64,000 nt of DNA. It comes from Thamnidium elegans. Its lineage: Eukaryota > Mucoromycota > Mucoromycetes > Mucorales > Mucoraceae. The DNA lies in the NCBI GenBank assembly GCA_025201345.1, contig JAIXMG010000010.1, forward strand, positions 1 through 64,000. Direction: 5' to 3'. How positions within the stretch are numbered: position 1 is the stretch's first letter; each line of letters opens with the position of its first letter. Position numbers and translations under genes: made by a program. The notes beneath the pieces are model-generated. The model was not told the origin of the DNA. It ran no database searches and saw only the letters and a list, made by a program, of their open reading frames with translations. Positions 1-10,595 of the stretch are shown here, in pieces.

Positions 1-5
1 ATATC

Positions 6-521
6 TCAAGGATCAATAGGAACGGGAGGAAAAGGATTAGATTTGTCAATATCAAAATGTGATATAATTAAACCTGTTACTCCAATTTGAAGTGTAGACA
101 TCAAATCCATTCCAATTAAACATGGAATATTTGCATTATTAAGAGAGGTAAAAATATCAAATATTTCAAATGTATGCGTATGAGTTTTATTATTATAGAA
201 AATTTGTAAACGTGAAAAGCCATGTCTCTTTTCTACCACATTTGCATGTCCGAGTTGTATGTTACCAGACGTAGGTGTAATGGTAGCATTGATGGCAGAG
301 GCAAAAGAAGGTGTAATAATACTAAAAGTACTACCGGTATCCAAGATGGCGTATGTTTTGATATTTTCTATAATAACAGGTAAAACCAGCATGTTAGAAT
401 TTATTATCAGGAGGTACACTATATATTTCATGGTACTTACATAACTGTGCTTGCTCAGCAATCTCGAGAGCAACGTCCACATCCATATCACTAGAAGTGA
501 TGTCAGTAGGAGGAGGAACAA
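6..521 (-). CDS. Retropepsin-like aspartic protease (pol start)
   Basis: A 171-residue reading frame overlapping the gag 3' end. It carries the retropepsin active site D-T-G in ILDTGSTFSII and the downstream hydrophobic CLIGMDLM motif, which matches the second half of a clan AA protease. The frame closes with TGA at 6-8, so either pol continues in another frame beyond the window or this copy is interrupted. It would process Gag and Pol in retrotransposon particles. Start unknown; entry by frameshift from gag is inferred. Confidence 0.65.
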   Translation of the reverse strand: MFLLLLTSLLVIWMWTLLSRLLSKHSYVSTMKYIVYLLIINSNMLVLPVIIENIKTYAILDTGSTFSIITPSFASAINATITPTSGNIQLGHANVVEKRHGFSRLQIFYNNKTHTHTFEIFDIFTSLNNANIPCLIGMDLMSTLQIGVTGLIISHFDIDKSNPFPPVPIDP

Positions 522-2067
522 CAGAAACAGAAGAAGCAGAAATGTTAGCCGAAACTGACAATGTTGGAGAAGGCGTGGTGTTAGGTGACTCGTCCTCAGA
601 CAAAGTCATACCAGCCAAATGACGCGTATTGTCATCATGATTAGAAGGGGGAGGATTGTTACCGCGAACAGCAGTGTTACACCTATGGGCGCGAGTCCAA
701 CCAGAAACTCCACAACGATAACATGTTTTATCTTCATACAAAGAAGCAACAGAAGACGCAACAGCAGAAGGTTCAGCACCAGCACCAGCAGCAGCACGAC
801 AGTTTTCAGTATTGTGTGTATCCACACGATGGTAAGAACAATATTTATTACGGCGAGGGCGGTTATTCCTTACGGAACGTGATGCAGGAGGAGAAGCAGA
901 AGAAGATCTAGCCGCAGGTGTATATGCGTGAGCATACTTTGACTTAGCAGAAGATGAATGAACATCGTTGTCTAAAGCAGCTTGTACATGTGACCTTTTA
1001 GAGGAACTTGCAGAGCCAGAGGAAGAGCCAGAAGCAGCAGCAGAAGAAGAGGAAGACGCAGATCCAACGTTCTTGTAAAACTTATTAAAAAAGTCTCTAG
1101 CAAAAGCAGTAATGATATCTAAATCATATTTTCGGGCATCATCCAATGGTGCGACAGCAACAGTAATCTGCTCAAACAAACCATGAGGCAAAGCTCGACC
1201 AAAGGTATCAATCAAGAGGGAATTAGGTAACACTTGGTCAACAGCACGACGACGCAAAGTATTGAACCTGTCAATAAAATTCTCAATTGACTCACCACCA
1301 AGCATCTTGATCGTAGTTAATTCACGAGCAGACTTAGCACGTTCTTCATGAATGTTAAGGCCATAACGAGCTATGAAAGCAGTAGTAAAATTAATCCAAG
1401 TAGGAGAAGCAACATGGGCAGTACGATAGTTGTGCAAAAAGTCATCATACCAAATACGAGCAGTGGGAGAAAGAAGAGGTGGTAACAAACGCAAGTAATT
1501 GGTATCCAAATCCAAACAATGGCTATTCATAATGTCTTCAAAGTGTTGAATGCAAGCCTTGATATCAGCAAAGACTTGGTTACCAGGAGCACGATTGAAG
1601 ACTTGACCTTCCCATTGAAACAAACACAACTTTGGTACTATAGCAGTAGGAGCTCTAGAAACAAAAGTTTCCGTACGGCTAGGACTAATAGCAGAAGAAT
1701 TGGAAACAGAGGCAACAGAAGACGTATCATCAGACATAGATGAACAAACAGCCTTCATCATTTTCAAATCCTTCATCTTGTTAGATAAAGAAGTTCGAGC
1801 ATTGGTCAACTCAACACCAGCAGGAGCAGAAGCAATATAAAGAGACAAATTCCTAATAGAAGACTTCAACAGAGTAAAGGCTATCTTCATATCAGCTTCA
1901 ACGTCAGCATGAGTAATATGGCTAACGTTAGCCTCAACAAGAGAACTGTCAACGTCCATGTTATTATTCATAACCTCGGTATTAGCATTGGAAGAGGAAG
2001 CAACATTATTAAGTTGAGTAGCACCAGGAGCAGGAGAGCCAATAGGAGAAGCGGTGGGCACGGTCAT
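394..2067 (-). CDS. Gag polyprotein of gypsy-type element
   Basis: A 557-residue ORF starting at ATG 2067. The middle (about residues 140-330) has the helical retrotransposon-gag layout. A Ser-rich stretch follows near residues 335-400. Then come two zinc-knuckle-like clusters: CX2HX4HX4C at CSYHRVDTHNTENC and a second irregular one at CYRCGVSGWTRAHRC. Gag packages the element RNA into cytoplasmic particles. The protease ORF overlaps its last 128 nt in the +1 frame, so protease may be made by frameshifting, or one frame is mutated. The Ser/Ala-rich, more GC-balanced coding style differs from the neighbouring AT-rich element. Confidence 0.75.
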   Translation of the reverse strand: MTVPTASPIGSPAPGATQLNNVASSSNANTEVMNNNMDVDSSLVEANVSHITHADVEADMKIAFTLLKSSIRNLSLYIASAPAGVELTNARTSLSNKMKDLKMMKAVCSSMSDDTSSVASVSNSSAISPSRTETFVSRAPTAIVPKLCLFQWEGQVFNRAPGNQVFADIKACIQHFEDIMNSHCLDLDTNYLRLLPPLLSPTARIWYDDFLHNYRTAHVASPTWINFTTAFIARYGLNIHEERAKSARELTTIKMLGGESIENFIDRFNTLRRRAVDQVLPNSLLIDTFGRALPHGLFEQITVAVAPLDDARKYDLDIITAFARDFFNKFYKNVGSASSSSSAAASGSSSGSASSSKRSHVQAALDNDVHSSSAKSKYAHAYTPAARSSSASPPASRSVRNNRPRRNKYCSYHRVDTHNTENCRAAAGAGAEPSAVASSVASLYEDKTCYRCGVSGWTRAHRCNTAVRGNNPPPSNHDDNTRHLAGMTLSEDESPNTTPSPTLSVSANISASSVSVVPPPTDITSSDMDVDVALEIAEQAQLCKYHEIYSVPPDNKF

Positions 2068-2438
2068 AGCAGTAAAAAGGATTTTTTTAAAAAATAGATG
2101 TTTGAGTTTAAAATAAAAAAGATATTTTCAGGTAAGGAATAAAACGATAAAAGTATAACGAATATGATTAAAAAAAATGTGGAATCCGAGCTATGAAATA
2201 GTGAAGATTCAAAAATTAAAATAAAAACAAAAAGATACTAAAAAGTAATCAGTCGCAAAATAGGAATTATCGTTTTATTAAATAAAAAAGGTGTCTGTTT
2301 ATATAGCTTTTTTATATCTGAGTTTAAGTACAATTCTGGTAGTGTGCTGTATCACAATAAGTGCTACAGTTTCCTTATATAATTACGAGCCGTGCTTATC
2401 TAACCTAGTCTTCGGTCAAGATATATAATTATGGTCAA
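2068..2438. other. AT-rich gap between two retroelements
   Basis: No convincing gene. It should hold the leader and possibly part of the 5' LTR of the minus-strand element, but no second LTR copy is in the window to define it. I see no clear tRNA-complementary primer site. Confidence 0.4.
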
Positions 2439-2705
2439 TGTGGTATTTAACCATAAAAACTAACGCAAGTTATCACTCCAAATATATCTGAGGTGGTTAC
2501 ACAACAACCTCAGTTAGGTATCGCTTACTACCCTGGTTCTTAAACCTAAATTATTCTTACTATAAAAAGGATATTTTACGAGGCAACCTTTTGTTCCCTC
2601 TCTTGTTTTTTAGAAGTCATTTTTTAATTAATAAAGATCCAAAAGAAGTTTCATCTTATTTACTGCTGTCTCTTTTTATTTCATAATTCGATACTAAATA
2701 TCTCA
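2439..2705 (+). repeat. 5' LTR of chromodomain gypsy element
   Basis: 267 bp, starts TGTGGTATTTAACC and ends AAATATCTCA. It matches 8283-8549 except for an A/T and a T/C difference near its 3' end. It contains TATAAAAAGG at about 2560, a plausible promoter, and AATAAAG near 2630, a plausible polyadenylation signal. Confidence 0.95.
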
Positions 2706-2714
2706 TTTTTTAAG

Positions 2715-3158
2715 ATGAATCCTTCTTCGGCTACTATTTCTAACAGTCCTCATGATAGTAATTCTGTCACGAAAGTGCTTGATGGTTTAACCAACATGGG
2801 ATTGGATAATAACAATTCTATTGCTAAAAATTCTGCCACGGATGAATCCTCTGTTACTACAGAAGATTCGGAAATGGAAGAATCATTTGTTGCTTACGAA
2901 AGTGTTAACAACAATGCCAATAAAATTTCTAAAAAATCTATTGAGAATAAAACTGCTTTAGAACAGCTTAATAATCAATATGAAAGTATAATGATAATTA
3001 TTGCTAATCTCAATGAGCAAAAAATTAAATTGTTTTCTGAGGGTATTTTTGATACTAATAATGAGAGATTTATTACTATTGAGAATAACACCAAGTTGGT
3101 CAATGAGCACGCTAAATTGATCAAAAAGTCAAATTACTGCCTTGGTAAAACCTATTGA
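2715..3158 (+). pseudogene. Gag, N-terminal part (frame-disrupted)
   Basis: A 147-residue ORF with an acidic Ser/Thr-rich start and a coiled-coil-like stretch near residues 75-125. It ends at 3158, while the gag domain continues in the +1 frame from about 3142. The short overlap would suit a +1 frameshift. However, a shift inside gag rather than between gag and pol is unusual, so an indel is more likely. Translation starts almost directly after the LTR, leaving no room for a conventional primer-binding site. Confidence 0.6.
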
Positions 3159-5853
3159 TAGTATGCTACCTAGCAACGATTTGACTTTGGTGGGTTCTAG
3201 CAATCGTGGAATTCCCATTAAAGACGTACCTGCCTTTAATGTGAACCCTTTACTCGATTGTTGGAATATCGAAGAAAAAGATAAAAATGATAAGGAAATA
3301 ACCTTAACAACTTTCTTTTTGAAATTTGAAAGATTGTTTGTTACATATAACCTTAATATTAGTAAATCTTGGTTTTATTACCTTGAGATTGCTTTCGAAG
3401 GCTCTACTAATCACCATGGTTGGTTTAGTGTAAATTTAAAAAATTCGTCTGCAATTTCTTGGTCTGATGCTAAGACTATTTTACAACAACGTTTTGACAT
3501 GGCCTCTCAAGCCAGCGTTAATTCGTTAGCTATTAGTTTGATCAATTTTTCTCTTGAGGAAAAGGAATCTTTTATTTTATGTTTGGAGAGATACCGAATG
3601 TTAATTCTCAGAGCTAAAATAAATATTGAAAATAATGTGATGTTATTTTATTTGTTTGTTAATTGTTTTCCTTCAAAAGTGCAAGGAAAAATCAACCAAA
3701 TAATTTCAAGTAACTTTCGCAAAACCAACCCGTCTGATTTTGATAATGTAAAGATGCACCATGCTCCTGCTAGTTGGGCTATGTTCGAAAAAATAATTAT
3801 TGGACATATTGCTGTTATTGAAGAAACTTTAGGATCCTCTAGGATCCATAAAGTTAACAACAAAAAAAGAAGAATGATTGAAAAGGTTGAAGAAGTTCCT
3901 TTCGACACTTTAAAAAACGATGCCCCTTTTGTTGCCTCTGGACCTACGTCTTCCGCTGCATCGAAACACGTCAATTTCGCCACGTTGAGAGCACAAGGCA
4001 TTTGTACCTATTGCAGAACTGCAAATTACCGCGATGATCCAAGTCATTCGTATAACTGTGAGGTTAAAATTGCAGTCTTTAAAAGAAAGGGTTACAAATT
4101 GCCTTCCCCTCCTGTAAGTAATTACATTGATAATAAAAATAATAAAAATAATAGTCATAACTACAATAATGCAAATATTAACAAGATTGATCATTCTGTT
4201 AACCTTAGTAACTTCACCAAGGGAACTGATGTATCAAATCTTTCGGTTGCTCCTGCCACCTACGATAAAAAACTTTGTGCTATCTCTGACTCTGATACTG
4301 ATACATCAGACAACGATTATGATGATTTTTTTAATAAATATATTCAACCATACTATAAGAGCTCCAATGATGATAATTCCTTAAACAACAATAAGAATCA
4401 TCTTCTAGAGAAGAACATTTTTGCTGTAAGAAATAACAATGTTGGTGATAATGATAATCCATGTAATATAGAAGGAACCTCGTTATCCCCTGCAACACCT
4501 ATCATTATTAATAGTATTCTTAGCTATGGTATTATTGATACTGGTGCTAGTGTTAGTTTGATAAGTAAAAAATATGCCCAGAAAAATAATATATCATTCC
4601 ATTCTATTCCTGGTAGTCTAATCATGGCTAATGGTAGTAAAGTTCCTCGTCTACAAACAATTGATCCTTTACTCGTCGAATATGATAATGTAAACAAAAT
4701 AATTGAACATAAATTCGATATTATTGATGACAATATTATTGATTCCGATAATGAAAAAATTTTAATTGGTGTAGATTTATTACCCAAACTAAAAATTTAT
4801 TTGTCTAACGTTGCTGTTAAACATAAAAACCTTCAAAAAGAAGTTGTTGATAATTCGAAAAACGATGATGCCTATATTCCAAATGTCACTAATTTCGGTA
4901 CTGAACAAGAACAATATGCCTTTGAAAATGCTATTAAAGTGTATATTGACAAAAATAAAAAATTAGACAAGACATCTTTATGCACTATAAAGGATGCTGT
5001 ATTACATTTACCAACCCCTCCTGGTTTTATTGCTAATATCCGACAATACCCAATCCCTTATGCATTAAAGGATCAAGTAATGGAAATAATTGAAAGTTGG
5101 GAAAAAGATAAAATAATTGTTCCTGCTAAGCCTTCCGGTTGGAATTTACCTATGACTGTAACATTCAAAAAAGATCACGTGAATGGTGCTATCTGCAAAG
5201 ATAAAAAGAATATTCGCCTTCTTCTCGATCCAAGGAAACTTAATGAAGCACTTGATGAATCATCAAAGAATTCTCACAGCTTACCATTAATTAGCGATAT
5301 ATTTAATTCTATGACTGGTTGTGTCGTATTTTCTACAATTGATTTGAAATCGGCATTTAATCAATTCCCTGTCAATGAAGCGGATCAGATAAAAACAACA
5401 TTTACTGCTCCTAATAATTTGCAATATATGTATCGAGGCTCGCCATTTGGCATTTCTGTGATCAGTCAATTGTTTAGCAGAGTGATGTTAACATTGTTTA
5501 AAGATTTACCTTATGTTACTTGCTTCGTGGATGATATTTGTATAGCCAGTAGATCAATGCATGCCCATTATTACCACGTAAAAAACGTGCTCGAAATACT
5601 TACAAAAAATAATCTAAGAATTAATTTCGAGAAATCACATTTTGCAAAGTCGGCTGTATATCTTTTAGGGTATTCTATATCTGCTGCAGGAAAAAGAATA
5701 GATAAGCGTAAACTTACCAATTTTAATGAAATGCCTCCTCCTAAAACACAAAAACAAGCACAATCTATATTGGGGCTTTGTCAATTTCTTCCGTATGCAC
5801 TTGCCAAACGCAGCTGCTTTAATGGCTCCTCTAGATGCCTTACGTTCACATGA
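3142..5853 (+). pseudogene. Gag-protease-reverse transcriptase segment of gypsy element
   Basis: A 903-codon open frame with no ATG at its start. About residues 30-230 form the retrotransposon gag domain. A zinc-knuckle-like CTYC...H...C lies near residue 290. The protease site IIDTGAS is at about nt 4528-4548, with the ILIGVDLLP partner motif downstream. Reverse transcriptase follows, with the catalytic FVDD at nt 5524-5535. The frame leaves the conserved sequence near 5780, in the connection after the RT thumb, and homology continues in the next frame. The break makes a full Pol impossible without frameshifting. Confidence 0.85.
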
Positions 5854-6454
5854 TATTAAAATAAATGGCCCCTTCATTTGGACCAAAAAACATCAATTAC
5901 ATTTTGACGCCATAAAAAAGGTTATGCTGTCAGATGTAGTATTATCACAACCAGAACACTCGCACCCATATTGCATCGCAACTGATTCTAGCGATTTTGC
6001 TACTGGTTGTGTACTTTATCAAGTGTTTGATTCTATTGATCATAATAATGAAAAAACATCTGTAGTCAAATATATTGGTTTCATGTCTAGATCGTTTAAT
6101 AAGCATGAGCGTTTATATTCTACTTCGATGAGAGAATTAAACGGAGTAATCTATGCTTTAAAACAATTTCATAAATTTGTTTGGGGTACTCAATTTACTC
6201 TATACACAGATCATAAAGCCCTTTGTTATGTATTTAGTCAAAAATCAGCTAATCGTATGATCATTAAATGGTTAGACATTTTACTTGATTATACTTTTAC
6301 TGTAGTACACATTAAGGTATGGATAACATTCTTCCTGATGCATTATCAAGATTGTATCCTCCAACTGATTCGGAAACCATTAAATATGATAAATTCAAAC
6401 AAAAACAGCACATTTCTTCCCCTAGAAAGAATCATGCTACTTCAAATTATATAA
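5726..6454 (+). pseudogene. RT C-terminus and RNase H segment
   Basis: Continuation of pol in the +1 frame from about 5780. It shows the short RT connection, then the gypsy RNase H domain: the catalytic Asp in ATDSSDFATG, the Glu in the MRELNGVIYAL helix and a further Asp in LYTDHKAL. Homology fades after about 6320 where another frame break occurs. The domain degrades the RNA strand during reverse transcription. Frame-broken, so not expressible as a single protein. Confidence 0.8.
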
Positions 6455-6551
6455 ACATTAAAAAAAAAGATTAATTCTAACCTTATTGCTGTTGACGGTA
6501 CTTTGTTTACTAATGAACAACAGGACCAAACAAAACATATCAACTTGATTC

Positions 6552-6896
6552 ATGCTATGCCTGTTAATTCAAGTGAAAAATAACAATTGCTATACCACTT
6601 CCTTATCAAGGAATATTTTTTATATACAAAGTGCGCAAACTATATGTCCTGACTATGTCATTCCTCCTGACAACGATAAAGATCAATTATTGAAGGATGC
6701 TCATACTAATATTGGCCATTATGGTGCGGAACAAATGGTAAAAAGACTCCACAAGGAAGGTATTCATTGGGTTAATCTCATTGGTGATTGCATTAAGTTT
6801 GTTCGTACATGCGATTCTTGTATGCGCTATAACGTAAAAAAACGGGGTTCCATCCCTCAAGACATATATATAGTTATACTCCTGGTCAACATTTAG
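6552..6896 (+). pseudogene. Integrase zinc-binding (HHCC) segment
   Basis: A 114-codon frame containing the H-H-C-C zinc-binding domain typical of the N-terminus of gypsy integrases: two His in DAHTNIGHYG and two Cys in TCDSCMRYN. Homology changes frame at about 6860-6900 into the integrase core that follows. Part of the same decayed pol. Confidence 0.8.
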
Positions 6897-6904
6897 CCAT
6901 AGAT

Positions 6905-8188
6905 TTGGCTGGACCTATGGGTACAACCACAGAATTAAATAATAATTACGTTATAGTTATTGTTGATGTATGCACTCGTTTTTGTATACTTCGTCCCTTA
7001 GCGGATAAAAAGACTGCTACTATTGTTAAAGTATTATCTGACGTCTTCGCATTAATTGGCGTTCCTTCTATTCTCCAATCCGATAATGGTTCAGAGTTTA
7101 AAAGTTATTTATCGAAGGAATTAGCTGATGCTTTAGGTTATGACCATAGATTTATTTCTCCACTGCATGCCTCGGCAAATGGTTTAGCCGAACGTACGGT
7201 TCAATCAGTAAAAATATTATTAGCAAAAGCTACCAAAGGTGTTGGTTCCCATTGGGATCTTTACCTTAATGCAGTACAATTATCACTTAATAATCGCATA
7301 TCCAAAAAATTAAATACAACCCCTTTTTCCTTATTCTTCGCACGTCGTATGCCTGAAACATATGGTTTTACAGCAGATGAGGATAAAGATAAACAAGGAG
7401 AACATAAAAGACCTATGTCTCATGAAGAGCTCATAAAAAGAATTGATTATATGAATGATATTGTCTTTCCAGCCATAGCTGAAAAAACCAAAACACAAAT
7501 TGAATTGGATAATGCTAAATTTGATAATAAGCACGTTCTAGTCGAATATAAACCTAATGATCATGTTATGGTTCGTATAGAAAAAAATGGTCAATTATCT
7601 CCTTCTTACTCTGGTCCATACACCGTTGTTCGTAAAACCCAAGGAAACTCATATGTCCTTAGAGACACTGTTGGGATGATTATGCCTAGGAATTATACGT
7701 CAATTGAATTAAAACTTATCTCTCATGACGAAGTAATTGCTCTTGACGATGAAGGCAATGAAATTAAAAATTATGAAATCGAAGCCGTTATTAACCATCG
7801 AGGTGAACCAAGGAATATTGAATATTTAGTTCGATGGAAGAATTATAGTAGTGACTGGAATGAATGGATACCCACAGATCATTTTAATGATATCGATTGT
7901 CTTCGTAAATATTGGAAGAACCTTGGCACTGTGTATAAACCAAAAAAGTCCAATGTCATTACTAATGCTCCTTCTAGCTCTAAAGCATTACAAAAGAATA
8001 AACCCAGTACAATTAGTAAGCTAATTAGGTCATTACCATTAGACGAAGATGTTGATTCTAAAACTACATCTTCTCATTCTAAACGTAAACGTTCTGCTAT
8101 ACTCTTATCTCAAGAAGATGCCTTCAAGCAATCTAAAAATGCGACCAAGCGTTCTCCTACTCGTCAAAGTCCTCGCTTCAAAAAAAGT

Positions 8189-8194
<6 letters not shown>
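6905..8194 (+). pseudogene. Integrase core with C-terminal chromodomain
   Basis: A 429-codon frame. The DDE integrase core is complete: first Asp in VIVDVCTRF, second in QSDNGSEF, Glu in GLAERTVQS. A GPY/F-like module (SPSYSGPYTVVRK) follows near residue 235. A chromodomain lies at about residues 285-345 with the aromatic residues of YLVRWKNYSSDWNEW. In chromoviruses this domain steers integration to modified histones. A basic Ser-rich tail ends the frame. The long open frame suggests recent loss of activity, by the upstream frameshifts only. Confidence 0.88.
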
Positions 8195-8225
<31 letters not shown>

Positions 8226-8273
8226 TTCTCCATTATCATTGCAAATCTGTCTTGGGAGTAATCTCTTGCTGAT

Positions 8274-8279
8274 GGGGGG
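8274..8279 (+). other. Polypurine tract
   Basis: Six G residues three bases before the 3' LTR start. This is the expected position of the plus-strand primer for reverse transcription. Confidence 0.6.
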
Positions 8280-8282
8280 CTA

Positions 8283-8549
8283 TGTGGTATTTAACCATAA
8301 AAACTAACGCAAGTTATCACTCCAAATATATCTGAGGTGGTTACACAACAACCTCAGTTAGGTATCGCTTACTACCCTGGTTCTTAAACCTAAATTATTC
8401 TTACTATAAAAAGGATATTTTACGAGGCAACCTTTTGTTCCCTCTCTTGTTTTTTAGAAGTCATTTTTTAATTAATAAAGATCCAAAAGAAGTTTCATCT
8501 TATTTTCTGCTGTCTCTCTTTATTTCATAATTCGATACTAAATATCTCA
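8283..8549 (+). repeat. 3' LTR of chromodomain gypsy element
   Basis: 267-bp direct copy of 2439-2705 with two visible substitutions. Starts TGTGG and ends ATCTCA. Confidence 0.95.
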
Positions 8550-10595
8550 GGTGTGGAGAAATACTTTGATTTAACACAGATAAATTAATAAAAACAGGTG
8601 AATAAGATTAAATGTCTAATAACGTTTATTTCTTATTTTAATTGTAAAAATCAATCCCGGTAAAAGGGATTGCTAACTATGATTTCTTATTTATAGTCTT
8701 TTGCAATAGTGGTCACACTATTGTGATTGATCGTTACACGTAGATTTGGTCTAGTGATTTTTATAGCCTGAGGATCTTGATTTCTAGATCCTGCGCTTTT
8801 TTTTATATATAAGGTTCATTTTGATACCTAACGTTTGTTATGTTTTATAATCGATGGTTCATCGATTATTATATATTTTATTTTATGTGTGATTTTACCA
8901 CAAAAAGTCAAAAATAAGATGGTTTTTATTAATTTGCAAAAAGAAGGTTATTTTATATAAAAGTGAGACCTGAATTCAATGACCGTTTAAATATATCCGC
9001 TTATAGCTTATTGTGCTTGGGAAAATATTATATAATCTGAGCCTGGTAAAATAGGTGACGATTTGTGTAAAAGGGAAAATGGTGATTTTCCTGGTGTATC
9101 ACAAATATTCTAAATAGGTTCTTTAGCTGGAATCTTAATTATTACACTGAGTAAATAATTAAGCTTGTCAAATAAGATCCAAAGCAGATCTTAAATAGTA
9201 ATCAAAAGGTTAGATATATAGCTGGTATATATCATCGACCTAGAATCACAGAATTATCGATGGCGTTAAAACACAGCTTTATCGTTTGAGTTTATTTAAA
9301 TCCCAATAATTTTTGTCCATTAAAAAAAAAAGCATTGCAGTATATATCGGATCCAGTAAAAGGTTATGGAATAAAATAGTTATTTAATAAAACGGCAATA
9401 TTATAGTACATTTTGTAATATAGATTTATTATATAAAAAAAAAAGAATTATATGAAAAAAAAAGTGCAATCTATTATTTATATGTGGATTTTGTTGTTAT
9501 TCTACATTGTATACAGAAGAGGAAGGTATATGTATTTTATAGTTCGGTCTTATTTTTTATATAAGCAAAAAGTAAATAGAGCACGGCCAACAACGTGGAA
9601 GATAAAAGCAATACTCTTGAGAAATAAGCTATCAATGTATTGAGTAAAAAAAAAAAGCGTCAGAATACAGTGTAAGTTTAAATTTAAGCATATAGTTACA
9701 TTATTAGAACCAAATTAGTCTGGCCGATAGCAAAGGTCTTACAATAAAGCCCTGTATATTATAAGTAGTAATAGAAATACTAAATAGATAAAGTAAGAAT
9801 AATTTTGTGTTATAGCTATTTAATTATAGTAAGTGACTATTCACCTTACCTCATTTCAAAAAATTATGACATGACTGACATGACACAAGATGTACAAAGT
9901 CCAAGAACAAAAGAACTTTTATTTTATTTTATCGAAAAGAAGAAAAAAGAAAAGGAAGTGACGAAAAAAAAAAGTAGTAGAATATACGGGCGTTTATTAA
10001 AAAAAAAATACTTGCTTTATATAAGAGCTGACTAGAGCAGAATATTAATTTTAACAAAATAATCCACATAAAAAAAAATATATTATATAGCGATAAATGG
10101 AGCGCTATCGCTTCCTTGACCGCTGAATCCTTTTTTTTTAAAAAAAAAATTGGAATTTTGTTTTTTTTTCTATTTGGAGAAAACGAGCAAAAGCTGTAAT
10201 TGAAAAGAAGGAAACTGAAATTCCATCGATAATTTTTTTTTTCCCTGCCAAATTTTAGCGATACCGCTTGTGTAAGCGGTACAACGCTTCCACAACCGTC
10301 ACCGCTTAGATATTATCGCTCTGGCTCGCCTTAGTGTATTTTACTTTTTTATTTTATTTTTTGATATAACTTTTATTTTATAACCGTTACTATCACACAA
10401 ACAAACAAACAAACAAATATGCGTCTGTAAAAGGAAACAAAAACTCAGGTGAAGGAATCATAAATCTGTTTAAATCTGGAAGCTGTGTAAAGTCACTCAT
10501 GACACAAAACGTCTGAGATTCGAAATATTAAGCACTTTTTATTTTTACTTTTCTGTTTCTTTTCCCCCCTTTTTTCTTTTGAACCATAAACAAAC
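8550..10595. other. Gene-poor flank between retroelement and deaminase gene
   Basis: AT-rich, with no ORF showing fungal coding features. GGTAAAA-type motifs recur (near 8660, 9050 and 9355), possibly old LTR debris. The only structured part is the palindromic block at 10089-10320. Confidence 0.4.
10089..10320. repeat. Palindrome-rich block, possible MITE
   Basis: Dense short inverted motifs: AGCGATA...TATCGCT at the left edge, TACCGCTTGTGTAAGCGGTA near the right, and TATCGCT closing at 10320, opposite AGCGATA at 10089. The GC-containing motifs stand out from the AT-rich flanks. It ends about 275 bp before the deaminase ATG, so a regulatory role is also possible. Confidence 0.3.

Larger units (their letters stand above)
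1..2067 (-). mobile_element. Truncated Ty3/gypsy-type retrotransposon (gag and protease end)
   Basis: A retroelement read on the minus strand and cut by the window edge. Its gag lies at 394-2067 and a retropepsin-like ORF at 6-521. The reverse transcriptase and integrase would lie to the left of base 1 and are not visible. The 5' LTR should lie right of 2067, but I could not define its borders; 2068-2438 is AT-rich leader-like DNA without an obvious tRNA primer-binding site. The second retroelement (2439-8549) is inserted or abutted immediately to the right in the opposite orientation. Confidence 0.75.
2439..8549 (+). mobile_element. Chromodomain Ty3/gypsy retrotransposon, full length, frameshifted
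   Basis: A complete element bounded by two 267-bp direct LTRs, each TG...CA (2439-2705 and 8283-8549), that differ at only two positions I can find, so insertion is recent. Internal order is gag, protease, reverse transcriptase, RNase H, integrase zinc finger, integrase core, chromodomain: the Chromoviridae layout. The coding region is split over five reading frames. The flanks, GTCAA on the left and GGTGT on the right, are not a target-site duplication. A poly-G purine tract (8274-8279) precedes the 3' LTR. The gag ATG follows the 5' LTR by only 9 nt. Confidence 0.93.

Noticed and set aside
9452..10035. Small ORFs in the gene-poor flank
   Set aside because: AT-rich chance frames with Lys runs from poly-A; no conserved feature.
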